From Oikopleura dioica (taxonomy: Eukaryota > Chordata > Appendicularia > Copelata > Oikopleuridae): a DNA stretch of 64,000 nt. The translations under genes and the position numbers were made by a program. Positions 10,860-22,468 of this stretch are shown here, one piece after another. Position 1 is the stretch's first letter; each line of letters starts with the position of its first letter. The stretch lies in the NCBI GenBank assembly GCA_907165135.1, contig OU015568.1, positions 12,408,501 through 12,472,500 of the forward strand. Reading direction: 5' to 3'. The notes under the pieces were generated by a model. That model ran no database searches. It saw nothing but the letters and a program-made list of their open reading frames with translations, and was not told the origin of the DNA.

Positions 10860-10991
10860 CCCACTGCCAAAACAGAACAAAAAATATTTATCACAGAAAT
10901 AAATTGATTAAAACAGAAGCAGTTTAAAACTCTTATTTTATTGAAATCAAATAATCAATAAATTTATTGCACAAGCCACAAGTTGTATAAT

Positions 10992-11752
10992 TTAAGGATA
11001 TAGCCTGTAAAATTCAACTTTCGTAGCGGCTAAACGCGAGGTCGGATCTTTTTCATTTCAAAAGCAATCCTACCTAAAAATGCACGAAAAACTCAATTCT
11101 GGTATATTTTTTAAAATTTTCACCTAAATTTTTCTCTCTAGAGCGACTTGAAATCTTACGATCGCGATTTCTCAAAATTTTTCCATTAATTCGCTAAAAC
11201 TAAACCGTGTTCTCTGTTGTTATCATGCTAAGCTAGAAAATTGAGGGAATAAAATTCTCAAACTCGATCAAATTTTCATTCTAGTATTATCCTCTTTCTT
11301 GCTCTTGCTTTTCTTCCGTGCGCGCTTTATCGCGTGTAGCCAATCAGAGCGCTCGCAAAAACACGCACGCTCTCCCGGAAAAGAGGAGGCGAGAGAGCGA
11401 GCACCGAGCGCAGCGCTTTTCATAGCTTCTGCGCGCTGAGTTAGCCTCATGGAAATGGCTGTAAAATCGGTTTCTTTCGGACTTAGAGAAAACTAAACCG
11501 TCAATTTTGTAGATAAAGGTCTAAAGAACCTACCTATCGAAAAAACTCGACCGATTTAGTGAAAAATTTTCGAGGAATCGCGATCGTAAGATTTCAAATC
11601 GCTCTAGAGAGAAAAATTCAAGTGAAAATTTTTAAAAAAGTACCAAAATTGAATTCTCCGTCCATTTTTAGGTAGGATTGTACTTGTAATGAAAAGATCC
11701 GACCTTGCGTTTAGCCGCTACGAAAGTTGAATTTTACAGGCTATATCCTTAA
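10992..11752. mobile_element. TTAA-flanked element with long terminal inverted repeats
   Basis: Both ends carry TTAA (10992-10995 and 11749-11752) next to GGATATAGCCTGTAAAATTC and its reverse complement. The inverted repeats are imperfect and extend roughly 200 bp inward, including TCGTAGCGGCTAAACGC. The middle is unrelated, GC-richer sequence with no long ORF. It looks like a non-autonomous piggyBac-type element, distinct in sequence from the 394-bp TTAA family nearby. Confidence 0.85.
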
Positions 11753-12145
11753 TTCAAGTAGAGCTTGATGATCTCTACAATAGTGAATAGTGTCTATTTA
11801 CAGTGCGTGATGCACAGTCACAAGTATAAAAAGAGAAGGGATATAATTTTTTAATCTAAAGCAGCACTACTGATACTACCAGTAAAACAGGCAAATTTGT
11901 TTTGAAGAAAAGAGGATTAAACTTTGTTGAAACAAAAATAGTTTTTTTTTTTCTTGCTTTGATTTACTGTAACTATTTGATGATATTATCATAATTGACA
12001 AAACTAATAGAACATAGGATGAAATGATGAATAAGGAGGTGATTTTACTAGATTTCTTGCATTTTTATTTTTCGGCAACTTAGAGAAAAAAAGGAGAAAA
12101 TAGAGAGTTTTGAATTTTACTGAACAGGTCTTGAAGCATTTAAAT
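11753..12145. other. Intergenic, REV1/OSBP 3' ends
   Basis: The gap between the inverted-repeat element and the OSBP stop is AT-rich, with poly-T and poly-A runs. REV1 and OSBP converge here, so it should hold the OSBP 3' UTR. No gene or RNA is seen. Confidence 0.5.
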
Positions 12146-15100
12146 TTATTGGAATATTGAAGGGCACTTTGACCAATCTTGCTTTTCTTTCTTCTCCCAG
12201 TACTCGCCCTGAATGGATATTTAAGGACAGTTACTCAAATGGAAAATGTACCTTATAAAGATGAAGTTTGAGGCCAGAAGTTTTACAGGTATCTTCTTTG
12301 AACCAAACCGGCTCCCAAGGACTCGTTCTAGCTTTCCTCCTTTCTCTCTGAGCTTGCTCAAGTCGCTTAAAATCGAATAAGCCATGGAGTAAAAGGAAAA
12401 AACGAACCTGTTTCTCAGCATTGGCTTCGTCCCACAAAGTTTCTTCCATGAGTTGCTGATCTTTTCGTAATCTCGAATCGGTTGGTGCGATGTTTTCTTC
12501 CATCTCGTTCAAGCTCACCGTGAACTCGCTAAAGTGGTACATCTTCTCGGCTCCTTTTGGAAGCGCGTACTAAAATCATGTTGATTATTAAAACCAAGGA
12601 AAAGAAGTTTACCTTTTTCCAAAGTTTTCTGGACGGAGTAGTTTCGTAGTCTTCTTTCTTCGCGTCTTTGATCTTGGTAACATCGGCAACGTCGAGATGG
12701 TCATCCCAAGTTCCAGTAATGACTTTTTAGCCTTTCCACTGGCGTCGAAAACTGTGCCCGTGACTTTGCGCGCTGGTTCTCGGGAGAAGTAAGAATAGGG
12801 ATGATATTTGAGTGTGCATTTGTGAGGAGTTATTGAAGACGCCACATCGTACTTTAAATAGTGCATTAAGTTTATGAATAATGTTTTTGATAACTCACCT
12901 CTCCGCTTTGCTCGATCCACAGTTTGCCGACGATGATATTGTGAACTGTAGTAGTGACTCGGCTCCAGTGATAGTGCTGGCCGTTCTTGTGGAATTTGAC
13001 CTACACGGAGAAATAAATAAGTAAATCGGGGGGGAACCGTAGCTTACGTGAATTGAGCCCTGAGGCATGACTGACAAGTATTTTCCCTGAACTTGGACGT
13101 GACCATCATTTCGCCGAAGAGTTCCCATCCACCGTTCCGCGATGAAATGGCGTGGAAGGCGGCGACTGGGGGATGATGCGACACTGAAATATTCATAAGT
13201 GGAAAATACGGAGAAAAGGAAATATAACCCTTTTCTGAAATATTTGTAGAACATTGGGAATACCCCCCGACAGATACCGAAGGTATGAGGCAAAATTGTT
13301 ACCTTGTTCGACAATGAGACGAAGTCCCATTTCCTCCTCTCTGTCGAGCTCGTAAGTCTCTCCGAGCAGCGGATTGAAGGGCTTCGTCGTTCTGATAAGC
13401 GTTGATGCGTAGGAAGAGACGGAAAAGGCGGCGACCAGGGCCAGCTGTTCTTCGACAGAGTCCGTGGCGGCGGCGCGATCGAGGTAGTCGTGGTATTCGA
13501 AGTCTTCGGTGATTCGCTGCAGCATAGAGAGCGGCTCGTTGAAGTTCACTGGCATCGGGATTTTTGAAAGGTCCTAAATCGATATCATGTAATCGACCTA
13601 TATTTTTGAGCCTACAGAATACGCCCTATTATTATTATTATAAATGAAAATAAATTATTTAAGGGGGTAGAAACAGCTTTTTTCCGAAAAAGGCGATTTT
13701 TGACCGGCGCTACAGTCAAGAGAATCTTACATTTTCAAATTTTCTCTTCTGGTTTAGATAGATACATCTTAGATCAAGGAGCATCTCCCTTGAAATTTGT
13801 TTTAGTCATCAAATTTTTGAGTAAGCGGGCTCAGAAGCAGCTCATCTCTCCGAGATTCACGATTTTCGCAAATTTTTAAACACGTATATCTCGAGTCCCC
13901 TGATAGTTAAACAAATTTCATGCACATTTTTGTTAAGCTCAACCCTTTTTCTAGGAACATTTATGAGGAAATTCCGTGGACATAAATAAATCTTATGTTT
14001 TCTTTTATGTAGCTGCAGTCCAAAATCGAGAAAGCTGCTTCTACCCCCTTAATTTGAATAACAAGAAATTTCTTTCTCGCAAATGAATATTGATTGGTAA
14101 AATTGTAAATATACACCTGTATGCATTCGAATTGATTGATCAAAGGATTATGCTTTTTAGTTGTTTACCTTTCCGATGCAAGAGCGCATTATGGACCAGA
14201 GGTTGAGTGGTTTATCCGGCTTATCCGGAATGGTGGTGCGCCGCTTGCGTTTGCCATCCTTATTTGTTGTCTCGACAGTCATCTAAAAACTCTTACAGTC
14301 AGTTTCAATAGGTATGGGACCATATAAGGGACAACCGGTGGTCTCGAACTGCTATTTCCCCACGGGCATGCTTTTACGTGACAAACATAAAAATCTCCCA
14401 GAGAACTGGCCAATTTGAAATTTTACCCAGGCCAAGGACAATATTTGAAGTTCAGACGGCCGAATTTCTAAATGCCGAAACAGAGTGCCAAGAATTTCTC
14501 TGACGCAATCACCAAAAAAGCGAATTTAAAGCTATAATTGTGAAGAAAAAGAGCATTTTTACGGTCAGAAGCTGTCTAAAAGGGGCTAAAAATGACTAGA
14601 GAGCATCGAAAATCGTAAAAATTCGTAAAAAGGATTTTCACCTGTTGATAAGTTTTTTTTTCTATTTTAGCTCTTTTTGGAAGATTGGGAAATGATTCTC
14701 TAAGGGGATTCCTCAGTAACTCGAGTTTAAAGTAATTTAGACACATGACGCAAACATGGGCGCAAGTCTTGAAAATACGGAATTAGACGTCCGGTTTTAT
14801 CGTCCATTTTGGAAATAATAGGCAGCACTGTTGCTAACCACTGGTAAATAAAAAAAGTAACCTGGTTCAAATTAGAACGTCCAAAATAGAAAAATTCTCT
14901 ACGGAAAATCACCAATCGCAAATAAAAAAAATCGCAAAAAACACGAAAGATTACGCCAAAAAATGGCGCGATGACACTCGAGTCGGAAAAAACGTCCCAG
15001 ATCACAGCTGTCCGTATTATTTTCTTTCTTTATTTTTCTCTGACTTGAAATCAAGGAAGAAAGTGGTAGGCCGGGTATTTTTGAAAGGCGTATCGCGCCC

Positions 15101-17486
15101 TTGTGCCCTTGTTCGAAATGGAAAATATAAAAAAGATATATAGAAAGGTAAATTGGCAAGATGAATAGGGCCTGCTTCATTCAGATTATTTAACAAGTGA
15201 CTACTCGAGAAAAAACGAAAGAAAGAGAGACAAGCTTAGTTTTGAAGGAATTTTTCTTTTGTATTTTTAAATACGGAGCTTACTTTGCTTTATTTCCGCC
15301 CAATTACACAAAATAGTCTATTTCTAATTAACGAAAAATTGAAATAAAATCACTCTCTTTTGAAAGCTTATTTTCTCTCTGAGATCTTTAATTTTTTGAT
15401 GGTGATGATGATGATAATCATTTATTAATCGCTGGTGAGTTACGTAATAAATTGTTGACAAACAAAATCTCTCCAAATAAAACACACAAATAGATCGAAA
15501 ATCTACCCCTCTTCCGTTCTGACCTTCTTTTCCACTTTTATGTTTTTCTCTATTCACTTACCGTAGCTACAGGAACATCTATTGATTCGCCGTCGGTCTC
15601 ACAGTCGTGGAACTCATCATCACTTTCACACATTGGCTCGGCGTAGTTCTAAAGATAAGTGAGGAATAATTAAGCACTCTTCTTTTAAACTTTGCCAGAG
15701 AAAGCGAAGATATATTACCATATTCATTTATTCATACAAATAATCGGGAAACTTTCCCCGTTTTCGAGAGAAGTCAATAAGTAATTACCTTTATAACATT
15801 GGCATGGGTAAATTCTGAGTTGTTATCGATCGAGGAGTCTCTTTCCAGCGCGTTTTGTTGGAGAGCTATTTTTTTAGTTTAGTTGACTTTTTTGAAGCTG
15901 AGAAAAACGCTCAAATGAGAAGCGTGGAGCAGCGATTTTTACGATGCCGCGTGTTCAGACCATCCTGTTATGAGATAACAGAACCTCATGATCAGGAGAA
16001 TTTATCAAAGACTTAACATGGTGACTCCCTAATTTTTTTAGGAAGAAAAAATTGAGCTTTGAACATAATTTTACGGTGAAATTTTTACCAATGACATAAA
16101 ATAAGGGTGTCATTATATGAACATAGTGTAAGGGTATACCTAAAGCTTCAATATTCTCTTCCAGTCGAAATCTTTGGGCTCTCTCTGAAGCGAGAACTTT
16201 TTGCCAATTTTCTGATGAATTCTTGAGACGGTTCGAAATTGAATATTAAAATTTGAACTTTGTTTATTTATTTTCAAAGAGAGAAATCTTCTCGCTAATT
16301 AGAAAACGCGAAAAGAGAGCGGGGACTAATCTCGTGTTTGTCAGTAGACAAGTGCCTTATACAGTAATCAGATAAGGCGAATAATCGATATTGCGAACCG
16401 TCGCCTTTGCTAGATTGACGAACTCGTTTGCAGCTACATTCATCGCCTGTTAAAAGCTTGACAAGGAAGCAGGAACATTTACAAATAATAAAATTTTACT
16501 GTTGAGCAAATTAGCATTCGAAAATTTCGAAAACTATAGTTTCTTCCTTGTTTTCAAAAATAACATCAATAGTTGATTGCCCAAGATGTTCAACGCAATA
16601 TTTTTTTATTTCATTTTAAATATTTGTATTTTTCAAGCGTTTTCCTCGGCAGTGATCATGAAAAGCGTCGTCTTCTCTTGCAACATCCGAATTTTGTCGT
16701 CGTCTTTGTCCATATCCGCAATGACTCGTTGAAGAGAAGATGCATGTTTTTTGATAAGATCGTGGCAAGTTTTAAGATCGTTGAGCTTATTCGATATTTG
16801 CTTCAAGTCGGCGCCATCGCCTGGCGATGACCCGTCATCCCCTTCCGAGTCCGAGTCCGTTTGATCCTCGCTGAAGCGCGGCTGTCCCGCCCGCGCCAGC
16901 TCGAGCCCGTGGATCCAGCGCTGTCTCTCCACTTCGCTTTGCGCCTTCAAGTGCCACGAAATGTTCGAACCAGAAGTTACGGTGAAACTAGTTCGGTCTT
17001 CGAAGCTTATTTCCGCCCCAGAAACATTTATCGTCCCTTTGAAAAAATATCAGTTGACAGTTTTTCTTCAGAAAAAGAAAACTGAAATCAACAAGGATAC
17101 ATAGAAAATTACTGTATTTTTGCTTAATTTTCTATTTTTATTTTCATAAATTATGTCAAATAAAATATTTGGTGTAATTTCGCTTCGAATCAAAGGTTTA
17201 AATTTTAGATAAAGTGAAACGAAAAAATCGGTCAAATAACTAACCACGCGCAGGTTTTCCTTCTTTCAAAACTATCACCTCATCAGTATCTAAGTCTTAA
17301 CGATTCTCCCTTGAACAATGATCCTTTCATTTTTCATCCCTTACCTCTACAAGTGTAGGACATTTCCTGCTGCGATCTGTAATAAGAGAGGTAGCCGTTT
17401 GAAAGAACAAACCACCTCCTCTGATAGCCCTTTAAATAATTGGTCCACTTGAAGAGCCATCCCTTAAGATTCGCCTCATCCGACAT
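12146..17486 (-). CDS. OSBP: Oxysterol-binding protein (OSBP)
   Basis: OSBP exchanges sterol and PI4P between ER and trans-Golgi membranes. Fourteen exons were placed: 17345-17486, 16639-17036, 16399-16446, 16140-16221, 15789-15865, 15562-15648, 14169-14282, 13303-13573, 13048-13183, 12899-13000, 12613-12851, 12408-12569, 12252-12365 and 12146-12208. The PH domain reads [20 protein letters not shown], then [15 protein letters not shown] coiled coil follows. [14 protein letters not shown] segment occupies the usual FFAT position. The ligand-binding domain has [14 protein letters not shown], the [14 protein letters not shown] signature, [19 protein letters not shown] and [19 protein letters not shown]. 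The second intron is GC-AG. Introns are unusually long in the 5' half (up to 1.28 kb), and one holds a MITE. Exons 9 and 11 each need one extra base (at 13081-13087 and 12724-12728) to keep phase; both lie in homopolymers. Confidence 0.95.
13659..14052. mobile_element. TTAA-flanked MITE, copy 2 (OSBP intron)
   Basis: This copy has the same length (394 bp with both TTAA sites) and the same GGGGGTAGAAACAGCT ends as the copy at 5070-5463, but in reverse orientation. Internal sequence is clearly alignable with scattered substitutions. It sits in the OSBP intron between exons 7 and 8. Confidence 0.9.
14283..15561 (-). other. Long OSBP intron
   Basis: At 1.28 kb this is the longest intron identified in the window, about 30 times the common length. 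It is AT-rich, with a short GATGATGAT run near 15400. Reading both strands gave no convincing nested gene, RNA or element boundary. Confidence 0.6.
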
Positions 17487-17648
17487 CTTAAAATTCGAAA
17501 ATGCAAAAAAAAAACTCAATTTTCTTTGATAAATTTCTTTATTATTGCGTTTTTAAACTGGTTGAAACGAGCATAAACTGAAAAATTACGAGTTCGACGA
17601 ATTTAAAAAGTGTAGTTCTGATTATAAGTGAAAAAAGAACAAGTAGAA

Positions 17649-18821
17649 TTAGACTTGAAGAAAATAGAAATAGAGTAAACGGAAAGAATTAAATCTGTAC
17701 AGTGAAATAATAGAATAAAAGAATAGGCGCACAGGGTGATATTTTTTGTTCAGTCCGATTTGCGAATTCGAATATGCGAAACTTCTTCCGTCATCTTCAT
17801 ATTCTAAACAAAAGTTCTCAATTTTCTGGCCGTGGCCGACGCCCTCATAGGCATTTTTTCCGAGCAAATATCGCCTTCAGCCGTTGGACAATAGCTGTAA
17901 AGCCGCCTTCCCTTTATTTGAAGAAAATAGAAACTTGAGAATGCCAAAAAATGAAATAAAATGAAGCAAGAATGAAGAAGAAGAATCATTGCTTAATTTT
18001 TAAAAAATAAGCGATGGCTATTATTTTTTATTGCAACCAAATTTTAAAAAACTGCGAAATATTTGATGGAACCTGATTTTAAATAAATATCATTTCAAAC
18101 AACCTGTCTCTTCATTTCTTTACCTCGAAAATCGCATCCATCGAAGGCTGTTCGGAATAATTTGAAGAAGTGCTAGTCGAGCTAGTTTGCCGGACGAGAT
18201 TGTTTTCTTCGTCTTCGTTTTTAACTTTGAGCGAGCAACTTTTTACTTCTTTGCCTTTTTTGGTCGACTTGCTCGTTTTTTGTTTTCCTGTCTGTCCATT
18301 CGTCGGTAATTGAGAAGGAAGGTCGCTAGAGCAGGAGTCGCTGACGGATTGAGATCGCTTGGGAATTTTTCTGATCAACAGAGGTTTTCCGGCGAAATGG
18401 GCGCTCTTCAAATCTGGCCCGCCAGAAATGGAGAGAATGTTGTCGCCCTTGAAATACCAACCAGTCGACGAGTAGTGAAAGATCTTTTCGTACAGAGGCC
18501 ATTCGGAAGCAGGATCTATTCGCTCTGCTCCTCGGAGAACTCCGCAGTCAGATCCTGAAGAAGAAAATCAGCTTCAAATGTCCGAAAATGTCGTTAGATG
18601 CGTTTGCTCTGCAAAGACGTCCCGAGATGTATCTTTATCTTACCGAATAAATAGTCGTCGCTCTCCTGAACAATGACCTTGACTGTAAAATGGACCGCTC
18701 CAGTCTCCTGGACCCATGTTTCCCCCTTTTTGAGCGTCTTCGAATAGAGCGGCGAGACCTGCCAAAACTGGACTTTGATTGTCACTTCCGTGTTGTTGAT
18801 TACGGACACTCGCCCGCCCAT
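17649..18821 (-). CDS. Unrecognised three-exon protein
   Basis: I do not recognise this gene. Exons 18644-18821 and 18124-18554 join in phase; a third at about 17649-17911 is likely. The N-terminus begins MGGRVSVINNTEVTIKVQFW and looks beta-rich, followed by SDCGVLRGAERIDP and YSSTGWYFKGDNILSISGG. A serine- and lysine-rich low-complexity region (SKSTKKGKEVK) follows. The last exon has RRLYSYCPTAEGDICSEK, then NAYEGVGHGQKIENFCLEYE in another frame. An A run at 17854-17859, one base short, would explain the frame change. It lies 162 bp upstream of OSBP on the same strand, so co-transcription is possible. Alternatively, 17804-17989 could be a separate short secreted protein starting MILLLHSCFILFHF. 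Confidence 0.5.
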
Positions 18822-19160
18822 TTTCTCATCTAAAACGAATAGTGCGTTGAAAACAAAGACAGATGTGTTTTTGGTTTAGTGTTATTGCACCTTGAATAAA
18901 GGAACTTCAATAATTTACTGAATTATTATTGACAAACCGTCCTCACCGATATTCGCCAAAAACTGACGATTTTCAATTTGAAGCGGTTGAAACATTTGTT
19001 TTAAAAAAGGATAAATAATTGTACAAAACTCTTTGCTTCATATACAGAAGATAGGCTAGGGGGATACAGAAAAGTAGCTTGTCGTTTTTGGGAGATAAGT
19101 TGCGAGAGGGAGCCAGGAAATTTCCTGCCAATAGAAAAATTCTATAGATGAGAATCCGAA

Positions 19161-21176
19161 TCATAGTTTTTGGCGATAAGCTGCTGAACTTTCGACAAAA
19201 TCGCTGTCTAATTTCTTTGGAAGTGCCGTCATCATTCTTGGGGTTGATCGGAAACGATCTTTCGTTCGCCCAATGTGCTCGTTTTCGATTCGGATGAAAT
19301 TCTAAAACGATTTTTATTTTTAAGAAGAAGAAACTATTAAAAATAATAAATTATGCTCCCTTGTGTCCTAAGATGTCTTAAGATAACTAAAAATGTCCTC
19401 GAATAACCCTGGATGCCAGCTTACCCAAACAATTCTTCTGAAAATTTCAGCAACAGACAAAATCGTGTTGGTTTCTTCTCTGTGAAGGGCGGTCATCTTT
19501 AGCGCAACCAATTTGAATGCCCAGGAGAACCGTAAAATCATGTCTTGCGCGATCGCTAAAAAGAGTTTTTGCCATTTTCTCTCTTTTTTTACCGAAATGA
19601 TAGAATGGCCTTTTATAAATGATGCGGTTGCGGAGGAGGCGGCGAGAGCCGTTCTTCGACTTTTCGAGTAATCCCCAATCTTGGGTCAAATCCCACCAAA
19701 GACAATAAACGGATGAGAAGGTTTCAGCCGCAACCCAAACCAGGAAGTTGAAATGGTCTTGCTGCGAGGTTGGTAGACAAAGGAAAATTTTTGAATCGAG
19801 AATTTTTTAATTGAAAGACCTTCTTAAAATCCAAAAGACTATCGTAAAAGAAGCTACCACTTTCCTTGAGTCTGAAATTTCTCTGGGCGGCTGCTTTCAA
19901 AAGCGTGGTAGAATACTTGCCCGCGTTGACCAAATGAGGAAAGGAATCGCCGGAGTCTTGGAAACGGCGAATGCATTGTACAAATCGAATTACTGCTGGA
20001 AGGATCGAAAACAACGCGCGAATCGACGAATAGTCTCCACAATGAGCTATTACTCCTTTCCGCGGCCCTAATTAAAATAAACAATCATCAACTCACATGA
20101 AACTCCGGTAATCTTACCGAAAACAGTCCCATCAACCAGATACCAGCACATTAAAAATTCACAGTCGACGAATAAAATCACCAAAGAACAGGCTTGATCG
20201 GCAAGCCAGAATTCCATGAATCCAACAGGGCGACATCCAGGAGTAAAGACGCGGAATATTTGTCCGATAAACCAAAAACGGCTTAAAAAATAGGTTGACT
20301 TTCGACTCTATTTGAGGAGATGACCACAACTGTCTCTAGAGTCTAGATCTCTATGAATGCCTATAGATGTCTATTGATGTCAATAGATGTCATTAGAGGT
20401 TTCTTAATGATAACCTACCCAAACAATGTCTGTAGACATCTCGAATGCACATTTCAATAAGTGTACCTTTCGTGAAAAACTTGCTGCAGCGGCGAAAAAA
20501 GGAGCATCAGAATTCCGCCGTAGAGTAACAGTGGATGGAGATACGCAGGTAAAGTCGTGAAAGGGCCGGGAAGATCTGATCGCAGCAGGAAAAATATCGT
20601 CGCGGAGAAGAGGCATAAAAGAAGAGACCCTACTTCTGCCAGTTCTCGGAATCCAAACTGAAGGGAATAAAGTGAAGGTTTCTAAGGGTAGTAAATTTAC
20701 CTTGTTCTCGCCAGTTCGGAACATATCCTGCCACGGAATTTCGCACTTTTCCCAGACATACACATTTGCCGCAATGCCAAAGAAAAATACAGTTAGCAGC
20801 TAGTAGTAAAATGATTTTTTAGTCAAGACGAAATGTCGTTTTTACCAGAATCGGGCGAAGTAGCCGCATAACAAGAATCGGATCATGATCTGGATGGCCA
20901 AGTTCTTTGTCGAGGACGAATAAAGCGCCGAAAATGGCGAGTGAGACCCAGAGAAAATAATGAATTCGGGAGATCGAGCGCAAATCGCGGTGGACACCAC
21001 GACGGAAACTTAAAATTTTGGTGTCTTGGGCATTCTCTTTGTGGCGTTAGCGGTTACCTATATTCAAGGAGCAGGAAAATTACGAGATATTGAAGTAGAA
21101 TGGGTATGAGCGTGTTTTTGGCATCTAGGCTAGCTGAACCGGAGTGGAGCTGGTCAGCTACTGCGGAATCGCTCAT
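19161..21176 (-). CDS. EXS-domain membrane protein (XPR1/ERD1 family, no SPX)
   Basis: The EXS domain family includes the phosphate exporter XPR1 and the yeast Golgi protein Erd1. Nine exons were placed: 21058-21176, 20846-21008, 20701-20799, 20467-20657, 20119-20281, 19820-20067, 19593-19761, 19425-19555 and 19161-19301. Family landmarks are VGFMEFWLADQACSLVILFV, PAVIRFVQCIRRFQDSG, FPHLVNAGKYSTT, WDLTQDWGLLEKS, QDMILRFSWAFKL and FIRIENEHIGRT. Several hydrophobic segments precede the EXS core (LIPILLQYLVIFLLLEY, FLWVSLAIFGALFVL). The first exon starts MSDSAVADQLHSG, with no N-terminal SPX domain, so the architecture resembles Erd1 more than full-length XPR1. Introns of 37-185 nt hold 10-bp-periodic repeats. 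Function (phosphate handling in Golgi or plasma membrane) is inference from family. Confidence 0.88.
19369..19415. repeat. 10-bp-periodic repeat, EXS gene last intron
   Basis: Successive 10-base units such as CTAAGATGTC, TAAAAATGTC and CCTGGATGCC stay in phase. The core is ATGTC with variable flanks. The same motif and period occur at 20331-20401, 23427-23612 and 44362-44473. Confidence 0.6.
20331..20401. repeat. 10-bp-periodic repeat, EXS gene intron
   Basis: Units TATGAATGCC, TATAGATGTC, TATTGATGTC, AATAGATGTC and ATTAGAGGTT follow one another at exactly 10 bases. They fill part of the 185-nt intron between exons 4 and 5 of the EXS gene. Confidence 0.7.
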
Positions 21177-21536
21177 CTTCTGAATGACAAGCGAACTCTC
21201 TTCCTCCAGTCCCATGCGAAACTCTGGTCATAATGCCAGCATCACTGAAAACACCAAGAAATACAAAAGAATGGACAAGAATCGGATTAACGATTGTATT
21301 TTCAAGCTAAGAGGGAATTATGGAATTGTGAAGAACAATAGTCAAACAGAATTAATCGGGTTTATCTGTAGTACAGCTCGAATCAGACTTAGTAAAATCA
21401 AAGAAAGTACTGTTATAGTTACTGAAGCTTATTTATAAATAGGTACAAAAGGAGTTAGAATTGGAACTGTAGCGCAGTATTTTTGATAGTCGGGCTTTTC
21501 AATCGGATTTAATTTTCTGTTCTAGGCTAGAATTTC
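21177..21536. other. Intergenic between EXS and DUF1295 genes
   Basis: An 84-codon plus-strand ORF (21184-21438) starts just past the EXS start codon, but it has no recognisable family, and its low-complexity composition gives no support for a gene. The rest is AT-rich 3' flank of the DUF1295 gene. Confidence 0.4.
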
Positions 21537-22333
21537 TCACATAAATAAAATCAGTGAAATCCATTCCTGGTGGCCCCATCGTTTCTCGCCACTTTTCTCG
21601 AGCAACGGAATGCCGGATACGTATCGCAGGAGCAAGTAAATGAACGCCAATGAAAAGCCGGATAAATACTCCATTCCGCTGGTGAAAGAGCCAGCTGCTG
21701 AAATAAAAAGACCGCTCCAAAGCATCAATTCTCCGAAGTAATTTGGATGCCGCGAAAGACTCCAAAGCCCACTTTTGATAAATTTCCCATCGTTCGCTTC
21801 GTCTTCTTGAAACACGCTTTTCTGATGATCTGCTAGAACTTCAATGAAGAATCCAACGCCCCAAATTGTCCAGCCAAAATACGAGGAGAAGCCGATCTCG
21901 GGCGAGGAAGTCCGATTGAGGAGGAACGTCGGGAGCGACATGAAAAACACCCAAAGAATTTGAAGAAAAAAGGGGATCAGGAACAAAAGGGGTTTGTCGT
22001 CGTACTTTTTCATTCTAGAGTCGCCGCGTTTCAGCGCCCGGCTGAAGAGGAAGATTCCGAGGCGGAGGGCCCAGACGATTATCAGAAGACTCTAAATTGA
22101 AAATGTGAAAAGAAATAGACATTTCTTAAAAAAAAAACAGGAAATTCGCTCTTTACCTGAACTTTTTGAAGAAGCTGTCTCTCGGAATGATACAAAGAAA
22201 CTGCGGTGCAAAGTAGATAAGAAACAGAGCCAACGAGATCGTAGTTTTTGTGTGTTTTTGCGGCGGCTGAAATGCACCAACCGACAAAGTTAATCGATAC
22301 GTCCAGGAGAAAGAGTCGCAGCAAAATCTCCAT
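21537..22333 (-). CDS. DUF1295 / steroid 5-alpha-reductase-like membrane protein
   Basis: Two exons, 22157-22333 and 21537-22091, join after LLQKVQ into SLLIIVWALRLGIFLFSRAL. The protein has about six hydrophobic segments and the family motifs THKNYDLVGSVSYLL, DQ-like HQKSVF, and SLSRHPNYFGELMLWSGLFI, which corresponds to the SAM- or cofactor-binding RHPNYxGE block of DUF1295 and isoprenylcysteine methyltransferase relatives. IPLLEKSGEKRWG is the usual C-terminal block. The tail after RWG is shorter than in relatives (a YxxYxxxT segment is missing), so a frame error or real truncation is possible. It lies 135 bp downstream of the HAD gene on the same strand. Enzymatic role is unknown. Confidence 0.78.
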
Positions 22334-22468
22334 TTTGATTATTTCCTTTTCTTATTGAATCCAAATTATTCAGTTTCTGAAGAAACGCAATCAAGATTTC
22401 TTTGCTTTTTTAATTGCATTGAACGGTAATTAATCGCTAGTTAGCATAATTGCACAGAATAATATTTT

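Noticed and set aside
12146..17486. OSBP as two or more separate genes split by long introns and frame breaks.
   Set aside because: Exon phases and the continuous PH-to-ligand-domain order fit a single OSBP.
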